Below, piece by piece: positions 15,992 through 24,216 of a stretch of 39,742 nt of DNA. Under the pieces are notes generated by a model. That model was given only the letters and a program-made list of their open reading frames with translations. It ran no database searches and had not been told where the DNA came from. The stretch's first letter is position 1, and each line of letters begins with the position of its first letter. The stretch lies in the NCBI GenBank assembly GCA_036676355.1, contig JAKFDA010000052.1, positions 1 to 39,742 on the forward strand. The letters run 5' to 3'. A program made the translations under genes and the position numbers. Source of the stretch: ZC4RG42 sp036676355 (GTDB lineage: Bacteria; Pseudomonadota; Gammaproteobacteria; Burkholderiales; SG8-39).

Positions 15992-16159
15992 TCATGCCGC
16001 CGCCATACGGCGGATCGCGCCATTGCGGCCGAAGCATGCGCGCACATCATCGAGTGTTTCCTCCAGCCCGTTGCCGAGCGACAGGATCAGACCGTAGACG
16101 AGTACGCCGGCACTGAACAGTTGCATCGCCGCCACCAGCATTTCCACGAGCAGGTTCAT
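15992..16159 (-). CDS. Small single-pass membrane protein
   Basis: A predicted protein of 55 residues that I do not recognise. The ATG at 16159 is preceded at six bases by AAGGAG, the best ribosome site in the neighbourhood. The longer open frame to 16282 lacks one. Residues 1-28 (MNLLVEMLVAAMQLFSAGVL and following) are strongly hydrophobic and form one helix. An acidic stretch EETLDDVR and a short basic tail with one Cys follow. It stands alone between the pnt terminator and the divergent CNNM gene. The strong ribosome site and sensible topology support a real gene, but no function can be inferred. Confidence 0.55.
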   Translation of the reverse strand: MNLLVEMLVAAMQLFSAGVLVYGLILSLGNGLEETLDDVRACFGRNGAIRRMAAA

Positions 16160-16359
16160 TTGCATCTCCTTCCAATCGCGCATCGCGCTTCGTTGACGGG
16201 CGCATTCTGCCGGGCGTGTGTTGCGCGCGTATTGCAGCGCAAAATGGCGGAAAAAGATGATTCCAGGCGAGGTGTGCCACACTTCACCCCAAATTTGGCG
16301 GGTGCGACGGGGTATCCGATCGCGCCTCGTACCGACGTTCTTTCACTTACTGCGCGCTT

Positions 16360-17679
16360 ATGGAACTCCTGGTCCTGCTATTTCTATTTCTATTGAACGG
16401 CGTCTTCGCCATGTCGGAAATGGCGATCGTATCGTCGCGCAAGGTCCGCCTGCAGCAATGGGCGGACGATGGCCGTTCGGGTGCAAATACGGCGCTGGAA
16501 CTGGCCAACAACCCTTCGTATTTTCTGTCCACCATCCAGGTCGGCATCACGGTGATCGGTGTCGCAAGCGGGGCCTTCGGCGAAGCGGCGCTGTCGCAGG
16601 ATCTTTCGCGCTGGCTGGCGCAATGGTCGGTATTGGCCGAATACTCGAATGAACTGGCCGTCGCAATCGTCGTCATCGGCATCACGATCGGTTCGCTCAT
16701 CATCGGGGAACTGGTGCCGAAGCGTCTGGCGTTGCTGAACCCGGAAGCGATTGCCAGCATCATCGCCCGGCCGATGCACGTGCTGTCGACGCTCGCCTAT
16801 CCCGTGGTGCGAGCGCTAAGCATCGTTACGGAATCCATTCTGAAACTGATCGGGTTGCGCGCCAGCACCGAGCCGTCCGTAACCGAAGACGAAATCCAGG
16901 TGCTGATGGAGCAGGGCGCCGAGGCAGGTATTTTCGAAGAGCACGAACAGGCGCTGGTCAAGCGCGTGTTCCGCATCGACGAAATGCGTGTCACCGGTGT
17001 GATGACGCCGCGCAGCGATATCGTTTACGTCGATCTGGAAGACGATCTGCAGACCAACATCCGGCGTATTTCCGAAAGCCATCATTCGCGCTTCCCTGTC
17101 GTGCGCGGCGGCCCTGAACGGGTCGTGGGCTTCGCGCAGGTCAAGCGCTTCATTTCGGACGCGGTCGCCGGCAGTCCCATCGATTTCGCCTCGAAGCTGG
17201 TCAAGCCGCTGTTCGTACCGCAATCGCTGACGGTCATGGAAGTGGTCGAATCGTTCAAGAAGCATCGACAGACCATGGCGCTGGTGATCAACGAGTACGG
17301 CGAGGTGCAGGGGCTCGTCACGCTCAACGACGTGATGGAAGCGCTGGTTGGCGATATCGCGACGCTCGACGGAGACGAAGATCGGGATGTGGTCGAACGC
17401 GAGGACGGCTCGTGGCTGGTCGAGGGCAGCGTCAGCATCGAACGCTTCAAGGATATCGCCGACATCGAAGAGGAATTGCCGGAAGAAGACAGCGGCGAAT
17501 ATCACACGCTGGGCGGCTTCGCGATGATGCAGCTGGGCCACGTGCCGCTCGCCGGCGACAAATTCCGGTGGAATGGCTTCGAGTTCGAGATTGTCGACAT
17601 GGACCGCAATCGCGTCGACAAGCTCATCGTAACGCGCGTCCCGGCGGCCGAGGACGGCGCCACTACCTGGCCGGCGTGA
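16360..17679 (+). CDS. CNNM/CBS transporter-associated protein (HlyC/CorC family)
   Basis: A membrane protein of 439 residues of the CNNM-CBS-CorC_HlyC architecture, often called hemolysin-like. It has been linked to magnesium or sodium efflux. The CNNM (DUF21) domain covers about residues 1-190 with several helices (MELLVLLFLFLLNGVFAMSEMAIV, IIGELVPKRLAL). A CBS pair follows (about 205-330; RVTGVMTPRSDIVYVD, VINEYGEVQGLVTLNDVMEALVG). The C-terminal CorC_HlyC domain (about 345-430; YHTLGGFAMMQLGHVP) completes it. No ribosome site is clear before the ATG. A CCAAATTTGG palindrome lies in the divergent spacer. Direct hemolytic activity is unlikely. Confidence 0.92.
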   Translation: MELLVLLFLFLLNGVFAMSEMAIVSSRKVRLQQWADDGRSGANTALELANNPSYFLSTIQVGITVIGVASGAFGEAALSQDLSRWLAQWSVLAEYSNELAVAIVVIGITIGSLIIGELVPKRLALLNPEAIASIIARPMHVLSTLAYPVVRALSIVTESILKLIGLRASTEPSVTEDEIQVLMEQGAEAGIFEEHEQALVKRVFRIDEMRVTGVMTPRSDIVYVDLEDDLQTNIRRISESHHSRFPVVRGGPERVVGFAQVKRFISDAVAGSPIDFASKLVKPLFVPQSLTVMEVVESFKKHRQTMALVINEYGEVQGLVTLNDVMEALVGDIATLDGDEDRDVVEREDGSWLVEGSVSIERFKDIADIEEELPEEDSGEYHTLGGFAMMQLGHVPLAGDKFRWNGFEFEIVDMDRNRVDKLIVTRVPAAEDGATTWPA

Positions 17680-17715
17680 TGCTTGCACCGATCGATGGAC
17701 CGGAGGTGCAAGCCC

Positions 17716-18483
17716 ATGAGAGCCGCTTCACGTTACGCGTTGATGTTGTGCATGGCGTTGTTCGGTTGCACGCAGACGACAGCTCCGCAAGTCAGGCCCC
17801 CTGGGGCCGACACGACCGCCAGGACCGATGTATTGAAAGCCGGCGCCAAAGCCTTGCAGTCGGATTCGCCACTGGATCCGATGGACGTCTATCTGGTGGG
17901 CTTCCATCCCATCAAGAGCGATCCGCATCACCAGATGATTGCGCATCACTTCTGCGCGCAAGTGAATGAGGATTTCGCCCAATGCACGCTATTCGACGGC
18001 AGCACGCGCAAATCAAACCTCACCGGTGTGGAGTTCATTATTTCCGAGCGTCTGTTTCTTGCGCTGCCGCAAGCCGAACAACAGTACTGGCATCCGCATA
18101 ACGGCGAGATTCTGTCCGGCCAGCTCGTCGCGCCCGGCATTCCGGAAACGGCAGAGAAAGAACTGATGCGCAGCAAGATGAACAGCTACGGCAAGACGTG
18201 GCATGTGTGGGCGACCGAACAGCGCCATCGCCTGCCGTTCGGCCCGGCGATGCTGGCCTGGTCGTTCAACCGTACCGGCGAGGCGCGACCCGGATTAATC
18301 GAAGAGCGCGATTTGAGCCTCCGCATCGATACCGAAGCGAAGCGCAAGGCGCGCCAGGGACTGGTCCCGCTGGCCCGGCCGCAAACGGGTGTCGACGCCC
18401 TGCACGGCGCTTTCGGAGGGCCGACACGCGATATTCCCGGCGTCAAGGATCGGGATGCAACTGCAGCGCCGCCGTCGCGCTGA
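17716..18483 (+). CDS. OBAP/DUF1264-family lipoprotein
   Basis: A predicted lipoprotein of 255 residues. The ATG at 17716 follows GGAGGT at eight bases. The signal peptide ends in MALFGC, a lipobox, so Cys at about residue 18 should be acylated. The mature part matches the oil-body-associated protein family (OBAP, PF06884/DUF1264), which is best known from plants. The matching blocks are AHHFCAQVNEDFAQCTLFDG, GVEFIISERLF, QYWHPHNGEI, LVAPGIPETAEKELM and YGKTWHVWATE. The bacterial function is unknown. The C-terminal 30 residues look unstructured. It lies in the same direction as the next gene, 39 bases away. Confidence 0.82.
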   Translation: MRAASRYALMLCMALFGCTQTTAPQVRPPGADTTARTDVLKAGAKALQSDSPLDPMDVYLVGFHPIKSDPHHQMIAHHFCAQVNEDFAQCTLFDGSTRKSNLTGVEFIISERLFLALPQAEQQYWHPHNGEILSGQLVAPGIPETAEKELMRSKMNSYGKTWHVWATEQRHRLPFGPAMLAWSFNRTGEARPGLIEERDLSLRIDTEAKRKARQGLVPLARPQTGVDALHGAFGGPTRDIPGVKDRDATAAPPSR

Positions 18484-18522
18484 CAGTGGGAGAACGCCCG
18501 GCGTCGAGCCCGTTTACGCGGG

Positions 18523-19290
18523 TTGTCTTCTCGCGAAAGCGCTGGACGAGGCGTTCGCCGCTTTGAAACTTCGGGCGGGCCCGCATACACTGCAGGCTCC
18601 TGCATTGCCCCAGACGAGCTCATCATCGCATCCAGTGACGAAGCGCGCGCCGCCATCCTCGCGCATATTCGCAGCGCCCGTGGCGCCGCCGGCATCCGGC
18701 CGGCCGAGGCAGAGCGCAACATGGTCGAGGCTTACCTGACCGAGCGTTCGCGCGGGCCGTTGCCGCCTGTGGAGGACGATCCGGTCGCGCGCTTTCGCGT
18801 CCGCGCAGAATCGATGCAGGCCACGACGGACCTGGTGAGCGACATGCGCGATGCGCCGGCTGCGGTCGCGGCGTATTTGCGTGCGCACAGCTTGGCGACG
18901 AGCGGATGCGTTGCGCCGCTGCTGGCCGGACTAGACTGGCGCGGCGCCGGGCTGGATTTACGCAGCGGCGCGGCATTGCCCGATGACCTCGTCGGCATCA
19001 CGGGCGTCTACGCCGCGATCGCCGAAACCGGCACGTTGATGCTGCTGTCCGCGCCCGATACGCCTGCTACGCCCAGCCTGCTGCCCGAAACCCATGTGGC
19101 CGTCCTGCCGGCCGCGCGCATCGTCGCGTACATGGAAGACGGATGGGATCTGGCGCGGCGCGAGCTCGGCCAGTTGCCGCGCGCGGTGAATTTCGTTTCC
19201 GGCCCGTCGCGCACGGCCGATATCGATCAGCAGATCGTACTCGGCGCGCACGGCCCCTACCGCGTACATATCGTGCTGGTACGCGGGTAA
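18523..19290 (+). CDS. LutC/YkgG-like LUD-domain protein
   Basis: A LUD-domain protein (PF02589), related to LutC of the LutABC L-lactate oxidation complex. The diagnostic part is residues 150-255 with GITGVYAAIAETGTLMLL, LLPETHVAVLPAARIV and FVSGPSRTADIDQQIVLGAHGP. The family usually begins near SSDEARAAILAHIR, about residue 37 here. No ATG, GTG or TTG is available close to that point. The TTG at 18523 is the longest reading, and an ATT at 18601 (IAPDEL) is a speculative alternative. LutA and LutB are not adjacent, so this is an orphan subunit in this window. Confidence 0.8.
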   Translation: MSSRESAGRGVRRFETSGGPAYTAGSCIAPDELIIASSDEARAAILAHIRSARGAAGIRPAEAERNMVEAYLTERSRGPLPPVEDDPVARFRVRAESMQATTDLVSDMRDAPAAVAAYLRAHSLATSGCVAPLLAGLDWRGAGLDLRSGAALPDDLVGITGVYAAIAETGTLMLLSAPDTPATPSLLPETHVAVLPAARIVAYMEDGWDLARRELGQLPRAVNFVSGPSRTADIDQQIVLGAHGPYRVHIVLVRG

Positions 19291-19389
19291 GTCTCACAAT
19301 ACGCCGGCAAAACCGCGTCAGTTCCAGGCTTCGATGAAGCTTGTCGCTGGCTAAGTTTCTCGTTTAAACAGGGGAAAGAGGGGACGCAG

Positions 19390-21819
19390 TTGGCAGCAGC
19401 CGGTCTGACGACAATGCCTGCGCGCATCGGTCGCTTCGAAATCATTCGCGAACTGGGACACGGCGGGCAGGGCACCGTCTATCTCGCGCACGATACGCGT
19501 CTGGAGCGATCGGTCGCGCTCAAGTCCGTACGCCTGGGCGAAACAGCGATCGAAGCGCGCGCGGGACAACTCAAAGTGCTGCTCGACGAAGCGCGCATCG
19601 TCAGTCGCCTGCAACATCCCAATATCGTCGCACTGCACGACGCCATCGAAGAGGCGGGTGTGCCCTACCTGGTCTTCGAATATGTGGAAGGACAGACGCT
19701 GGGCCAGGCGTTGAAGGAGCGCGGTGCGTTCACGCCGGCGCAGGCGGTCGGACTGCTGCTGGATATCCTCAAGGGCGTTGCCGACGCGCATCGCCAGGGG
19801 GTACTGCACCGCGATCTCAAGCCGGCCAATGTCATGCTTACCGTTGCCGGCACGCCGCGCATTATGGATTTCGGCGTTGCGACGCGGATGCGTGAGCACC
19901 CGCAGGATGAAGAGCGGTATCTGCGCGGCACGCCGGCCTACATGGCGCCCGAATACATACAGGGCGCTCCGTATACGCAGGCCTGCGATCTATTTGCACT
20001 CGGCATGATGCTTTACGCGCTCGTGGTCGGCGCGCCGGCGGTCAGCGGGTCCGACTATGCCTCAGTGCTGCAGCGCATGCGCGTCGGCATCTGGCAGCGG
20101 CCGTCCGAACGGACATCGGCCGTCGATGAGCGACTGGACCGGTTGATCATGCAGGCGATCGCGGCGGAACCGGCGCAGCGATTCGCGGATGCCGCCGCAT
20201 TCGGCGCGGCGCTGGAAAACTATCTCGATCCCGCCGCCGCGCAAAAACCCGAACCGGAGCATGCCCTGCACGGCAAACAGGGCACGCTCGATTTCCTGCT
20301 GCGGCGCATGCGGCATGGCAGCGATTTCCCGGCGCTGTCGTCCACCATCAGTTCGGTCAACCAGGCGCTGTCGGCCGAGAACGAGCGTGCCAGCGTGCTG
20401 TGCAACACCATCCTCAAGGATTTTGCGCTGACCAACAAGCTGCTCAAGCTGGTCAACGCCGCGCATTACAACCACTTCGGCGGTCACGTCAGCACCGTGT
20501 CGCGCGCGGTTGCGATTCTGGGCTTCGACGGCGTGCGCAATGTCGCGTTGTCGCTCGTGCTGCTGGAACATCTGCAGAACAAGTCGCAGGCCACCGCGCT
20601 GAGGGAGGAGGTCATCGCCACCTATTTCAGCGGCGTCATGGCGCGTCAGCTGGTGCAGCGGCTCGGCGTGCACGATGCCGAATACGCCTTCATCTGCGCC
20701 ATGTTCCACCGGCTCGGCAAACTGCTGGCGGTATTTTATCTACACGACGAGGCGCAGGCGGTCGAGCGACTGTGCGAGGCGCGCGATATCGACGAAGCGC
20801 GCGCTTCGACGGAAGTGCTCGGCATTTCATACGAGGAGCTGGGCATCGGCGTGGCCCGGGAATGGAAGTTCCCGGATCAGATCGTCGACAGCATGCGTCA
20901 TGTGACCGAACCGTTGCGCGGTCGCGAGTTGTCGGCCATCGACCGCATGCGCGCGCTCAGCACGCTGTCCAATGAATTGTGCGAGACGGTGCGTGCGCCG
21001 GAAGAAGAGCGACCGTTACTTTTGAGCGTGGTGGTGCAGAAGTTCGGTCGCGGCCTCAAGATCAGCGAAAAATTGTTGCAGTCGGTGATCGCCGAATCGG
21101 CCACCGAGGTCGCTCATGGCGCTGCGCTGCTCGGCATGAGCGTCGGCACAAGCCGATTGCTGGCCGCCGCGCGCAATGCCGAAGCGCCGCTCATGCCCGA
21201 GGTGGCGCAGACCAATGGCGACACGCTCGAAACCGTCGTTGCCGGTTCGCTGCTGAGCGGCAGCGGCGGATCGGCCGCAGAAGGTGCCGCGCCGCCGGCG
21301 GAAATGCGTCGTTCGGCGCTCTCCGCCGGGGTACAGGACATTACCAACACGTTGGTCGGCGATTTCGAACTCAACGACGTGCTGCGCATCATTCTCGAAA
21401 CCATGTATCGCGCCATCGGCTTCAAGCGCGTCCTGCTGCTGGTGCGCGATGCGCGGGCCGGCGTGCTGCGTGCGCGCTTCGGTTTCGGCGGGGATGTGAA
21501 TGACATCGTGAAGAAAGGCTTTGCCGTGCCTCTGAATGGCGCGAGGGATATTTTTTACGCGGCGATCAGTCAGGGCGCGGATCTTTGTATCGATGATCTC
21601 GATGCGGAGAAAATTCGCCCGCATGTGCCGCAGTGGTATCGCGAGCTGATCACAGCGCATGGAATGGTGTTGTTCCCTGTTCTGGTCAATCACCGCCCGG
21701 TCGCGTTAATCTATGCCGACGCCGACGTCCCGGAGGTGCTGCGTTTTCAGTCGGAGGAATTGAATTTGCTGAAAACCCTGCGTAACCAGGCGGTGCTCGC
21801 GATCAAGCAGAAAAGTTGA
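19390..21819 (+). CDS. Ser/Thr protein kinase fused to HDOD and GAF domains
   Basis: A cytoplasmic signalling protein of 809 residues. The eukaryotic-type kinase domain (about 14-275) has the glycine loop LGHGGQG (22-28), catalytic Lys45 in VALK, HRDLKPANV near 140, DFG near 160 and GTPAYMAPE. All key residues are present, so it should be active. An HDOD domain follows (about 300-490; VNAAHYNHFGGHVSTVSRAV, MFHRLGKLL). A GAF domain ends the protein (about 640-805). The start is TTG at 19390, with AGAGGGG just upstream; the ATG at 19414 has no ribosome site. No transmembrane or PASTA region is seen. The next gene, nine bases away, encodes an FHA protein, the natural reader of phosphothreonine. 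Confidence 0.93.
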   Translation: MAAAGLTTMPARIGRFEIIRELGHGGQGTVYLAHDTRLERSVALKSVRLGETAIEARAGQLKVLLDEARIVSRLQHPNIVALHDAIEEAGVPYLVFEYVEGQTLGQALKERGAFTPAQAVGLLLDILKGVADAHRQGVLHRDLKPANVMLTVAGTPRIMDFGVATRMREHPQDEERYLRGTPAYMAPEYIQGAPYTQACDLFALGMMLYALVVGAPAVSGSDYASVLQRMRVGIWQRPSERTSAVDERLDRLIMQAIAAEPAQRFADAAAFGAALENYLDPAAAQKPEPEHALHGKQGTLDFLLRRMRHGSDFPALSSTISSVNQALSAENERASVLCNTILKDFALTNKLLKLVNAAHYNHFGGHVSTVSRAVAILGFDGVRNVALSLVLLEHLQNKSQATALREEVIATYFSGVMARQLVQRLGVHDAEYAFICAMFHRLGKLLAVFYLHDEAQAVERLCEARDIDEARASTEVLGISYEELGIGVAREWKFPDQIVDSMRHVTEPLRGRELSAIDRMRALSTLSNELCETVRAPEEERPLLLSVVVQKFGRGLKISEKLLQSVIAESATEVAHGAALLGMSVGTSRLLAAARNAEAPLMPEVAQTNGDTLETVVAGSLLSGSGGSAAEGAAPPAEMRRSALSAGVQDITNTLVGDFELNDVLRIILETMYRAIGFKRVLLLVRDARAGVLRARFGFGGDVNDIVKKGFAVPLNGARDIFYAAISQGADLCIDDLDAEKIRPHVPQWYRELITAHGMVLFPVLVNHRPVALIYADADVPEVLRFQSEELNLLKTLRNQAVLAIKQKS

Positions 21820-21828
21820 GGGACCGGT

Positions 21829-22770
21829 GTGGCGGCACTGTTGCATGAAGTAAACGAGGTCTTCGCAGAAGCCTCCCAACAACGGCAATCCATGAATCAA
21901 ACACTGACCGCGGCGGTGCTGTTCGCCGATGTGGAAGGAAGCACCGCGCTGTACGAGCGCCTTGGCGATGCTGTCGCGCTGTCGCGCATCGGTCCCTGTC
22001 TGGCGCGCATGAAGGCCATCGTGGTCGGTGGTCAGGGACGCGTCATCAAAAGTATCGGCGACGGGATCATGTGTCTGTTTTCCAATCCGGCCGATGCCCT
22101 GCGCGCCGCAGTCGACATGCAGATCGCGCAAACCGATCGTGAAGACGGGCTGGCCCTGCGCATCGGCTTCCATGCCGGCGAAGTGATTCTGCGCGACGGC
22201 GATGTCTACGGCGATACCGTCAACGTCGCCTCCCGTATCGAGGAGATGGCCAAGGGCGAGCAGATTCTCACTACCGGACCCACCGTCGCACTGTTGCCCG
22301 AGTACCTCAAGCACGGGCTGCGTCGGGTCGGCCACGTCGATATGCGCGGCAAGGAATTGCCGATCGATTCCTTCGAAGTGATCTGGCGCTGGAGCGAAGA
22401 TCTCACGCTCATGGAAGGCGCGGTCAGTCAGGCGCCGACGCAGAGCGCGAAGCTGTGGCTGCGCTATCGCGGACGCGAGATCGAACTCAGTTGCGTGGAT
22501 CGCGAATTCACCATCGGGCGCGAGCCGGGCTGCGACCTCGTCATTCCGCAACCGCGCGCTTCGCGTCTGCACGGCCGCATCGAGTATCGCGGCGGCGTGT
22601 TCGTGCTGCTCGATCTGTCCGCCAATGGCACTTTCGTCCATTTCGACGGCGATCGCGAATTCGTTTTGCGTCGCTCTTTCGTACCGCTGCGCGGCAGCGG
22701 CCATATCGGTCTGGGTTTGAGCACGACCGGTATGGGCGCCGAAGATTCGCTCGACTTTCGCTGCGAATAA
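21829..22770 (+). CDS. Class III adenylate cyclase fused to an FHA domain
   Basis: A soluble protein of 313 residues. The class III cyclase domain spans about 25-190. All six canonical residues can be placed: metal Asp34 (LFADVEGST) and Asp78, adenine-specifying Lys74 (VIKSIGDG) and Asp125, and transition-state Asn132 and Arg136 (GDTVNVASR). This predicts ATP rather than GTP as substrate. A C-terminal FHA domain (about 215-305) has FTIGREPGCDLVI, ASRLHGRI and SANGTF. These are the GR, S-x-H and NGT features of phosphothreonine binding. The start is GTG at 21829 after GAGGGA; the ATG at 21892 is an alternative. It is probably co-transcribed with the upstream kinase, which may phosphorylate its partner or itself. 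Confidence 0.92.
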   Translation: MAALLHEVNEVFAEASQQRQSMNQTLTAAVLFADVEGSTALYERLGDAVALSRIGPCLARMKAIVVGGQGRVIKSIGDGIMCLFSNPADALRAAVDMQIAQTDREDGLALRIGFHAGEVILRDGDVYGDTVNVASRIEEMAKGEQILTTGPTVALLPEYLKHGLRRVGHVDMRGKELPIDSFEVIWRWSEDLTLMEGAVSQAPTQSAKLWLRYRGREIELSCVDREFTIGREPGCDLVIPQPRASRLHGRIEYRGGVFVLLDLSANGTFVHFDGDREFVLRRSFVPLRGSGHIGLGLSTTGMGAEDSLDFRCE

Positions 22771-23001
22771 ATCCTTTGTCGACGGCAACTTAACGTGCGC
22801 TGAACGATCGCGGGCGGGGTTTCATCGGCGCGATTCGCCGCCATTGCGGGCAAAGTCGGCTATGATCGCGACCTACCCTTCGTTCTTCCGCGCACATCAA
22901 AACATGCGCATCGCGACGGGGCGCTGTTGCCATCAAGCTGTCGGCGGCGCATGTAAAGTTCCGGCAGTGCAACCGCTGCATATACCTTTCAACAACAAGG
23001 C

Positions 23002-24216
23002 ATGGCGGATACCTTCTTTCTTCCCGATTGGCCGATTGTCACCAACCAGATGATCTGGGTGGGCCTGCTGTTGCTGTCCGGCGTCGTCGGCGGCGAGCTG
23101 GCCAAGCGTTATGCGCGCCTGCCGCGCATCACCGGCTATGCGGCCGCGGGCCTGCTGCTCGGTCCCGGCGCGTTCGGACTGATCGGCACGCCGCTGCTGG
23201 GCGAGCTGCGCGTGTTCGTCGATATTTCCATCGGCCTGATCCTGTTCGAACTCGGCCAGCGGCTCGATCTGCGCTGGTTGCGACGCACCCCCGCGCTGGT
23301 GTTGATGGGCATCGCCGAAGCCGTATGCGCGGCGCTGCTTGTTTTCTTCACACTGCATTATTACTTCGATTACGCGGCGTTATCGGCCGCGGTGGCGGGC
23401 GCTATCGCCGCGTCGACCTCGCCGGCGGTGGTCATGCGCGTGGCCGCCGAACTGCGCGCCGAAGGGCAGGTCACCGAACGCGCGCTGATTCTCGTCGCGG
23501 TGAACAGTGTGCTGGCGTTTCTCGCCTTGACTGTGCTTGTGCCCTGGGTGCATCTGGAATACGAAGGCAGTGCGATCGCGGTCCTGCTGCATCCGCTGTA
23601 TCTGCTGCTCGTATCGCTGCTGCTGGCGTTCGTTGCCGCCTGGATCACGCTCAGAATCGTTGCCCTCCTCGGCAAGAGCCCGGAGCGTCAGTTCGTGCTT
23701 GTCATCGCCATGGTCGTGCTGACGGTGGGTGCGGCCATACTGCTCAAGGTTTCCGTACTGCTTGCGCTGCTGGCTTTCGGCGCGATGGTGCGCACCTTCG
23801 ATAGCAAGCATCACTTCATCGTCGTTGATTTCGGGCGGGCGGGCCATCTGTTCTACGTCATTCTGTTTGTCGTCACCGGCGCAAGCCTCGATCTGCGTCT
23901 GCTTACGGTGGTGGGCGGTGCAGCGCTTGCGTTCGTGCTCGTGCGCTGGGCCGGCAAGGCGATCGGCGTGCTGGCGCTGGCGCCGCTGGTCGGCCTGTCG
24001 TTCCGTCACGCCACGCTGCTCGCCGTCGCGCTGGCGCCGATGTCCGGTCTGGCCGTGGTGATGGTGCACGAAACATCGAGTCTCTATCCTCAGTTGAGTG
24101 AAAGTATCGCTCCCGTCGTGCTCGCGGCCGTGGTGATTCTTGAACTGCTGGGACCCATCGCAACACAATACGCCTTGCGCCGTGCCGGCGAGGCGAATCC
24201 GGAGTCCATAAACTGA
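23002..24216 (+). CDS. Kef-type cation/proton antiporter (CPA2)
   Basis: An integral membrane antiporter of 404 residues with 12 or so hydrophobic segments (PF00999). The N-terminal ELAKRYARLPRITGYAAAGLLLGP and FVDISIGLILFELGQRLDL blocks are typical of KefB/C-like monovalent cation/proton antiporters. The protein stops after the membrane domain. It lacks the cytoplasmic RCK (TrkA-N) domain of KefB/KefC, so nucleotide or glutathione gating through that domain is not expected. The ATG follows AAGG. Its stop overlaps the next ATG (TGATG), which implies translational coupling to the ligase-like gene. The ion, K+ or Na+, is not certain. Confidence 0.88.
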   Translation: MADTFFLPDWPIVTNQMIWVGLLLLSGVVGGELAKRYARLPRITGYAAAGLLLGPGAFGLIGTPLLGELRVFVDISIGLILFELGQRLDLRWLRRTPALVLMGIAEAVCAALLVFFTLHYYFDYAALSAAVAGAIAASTSPAVVMRVAAELRAEGQVTERALILVAVNSVLAFLALTVLVPWVHLEYEGSAIAVLLHPLYLLLVSLLLAFVAAWITLRIVALLGKSPERQFVLVIAMVVLTVGAAILLKVSVLLALLAFGAMVRTFDSKHHFIVVDFGRAGHLFYVILFVVTGASLDLRLLTVVGGAALAFVLVRWAGKAIGVLALAPLVGLSFRHATLLAVALAPMSGLAVVMVHETSSLYPQLSESIAPVVLAAVVILELLGPIATQYALRRAGEANPESIN

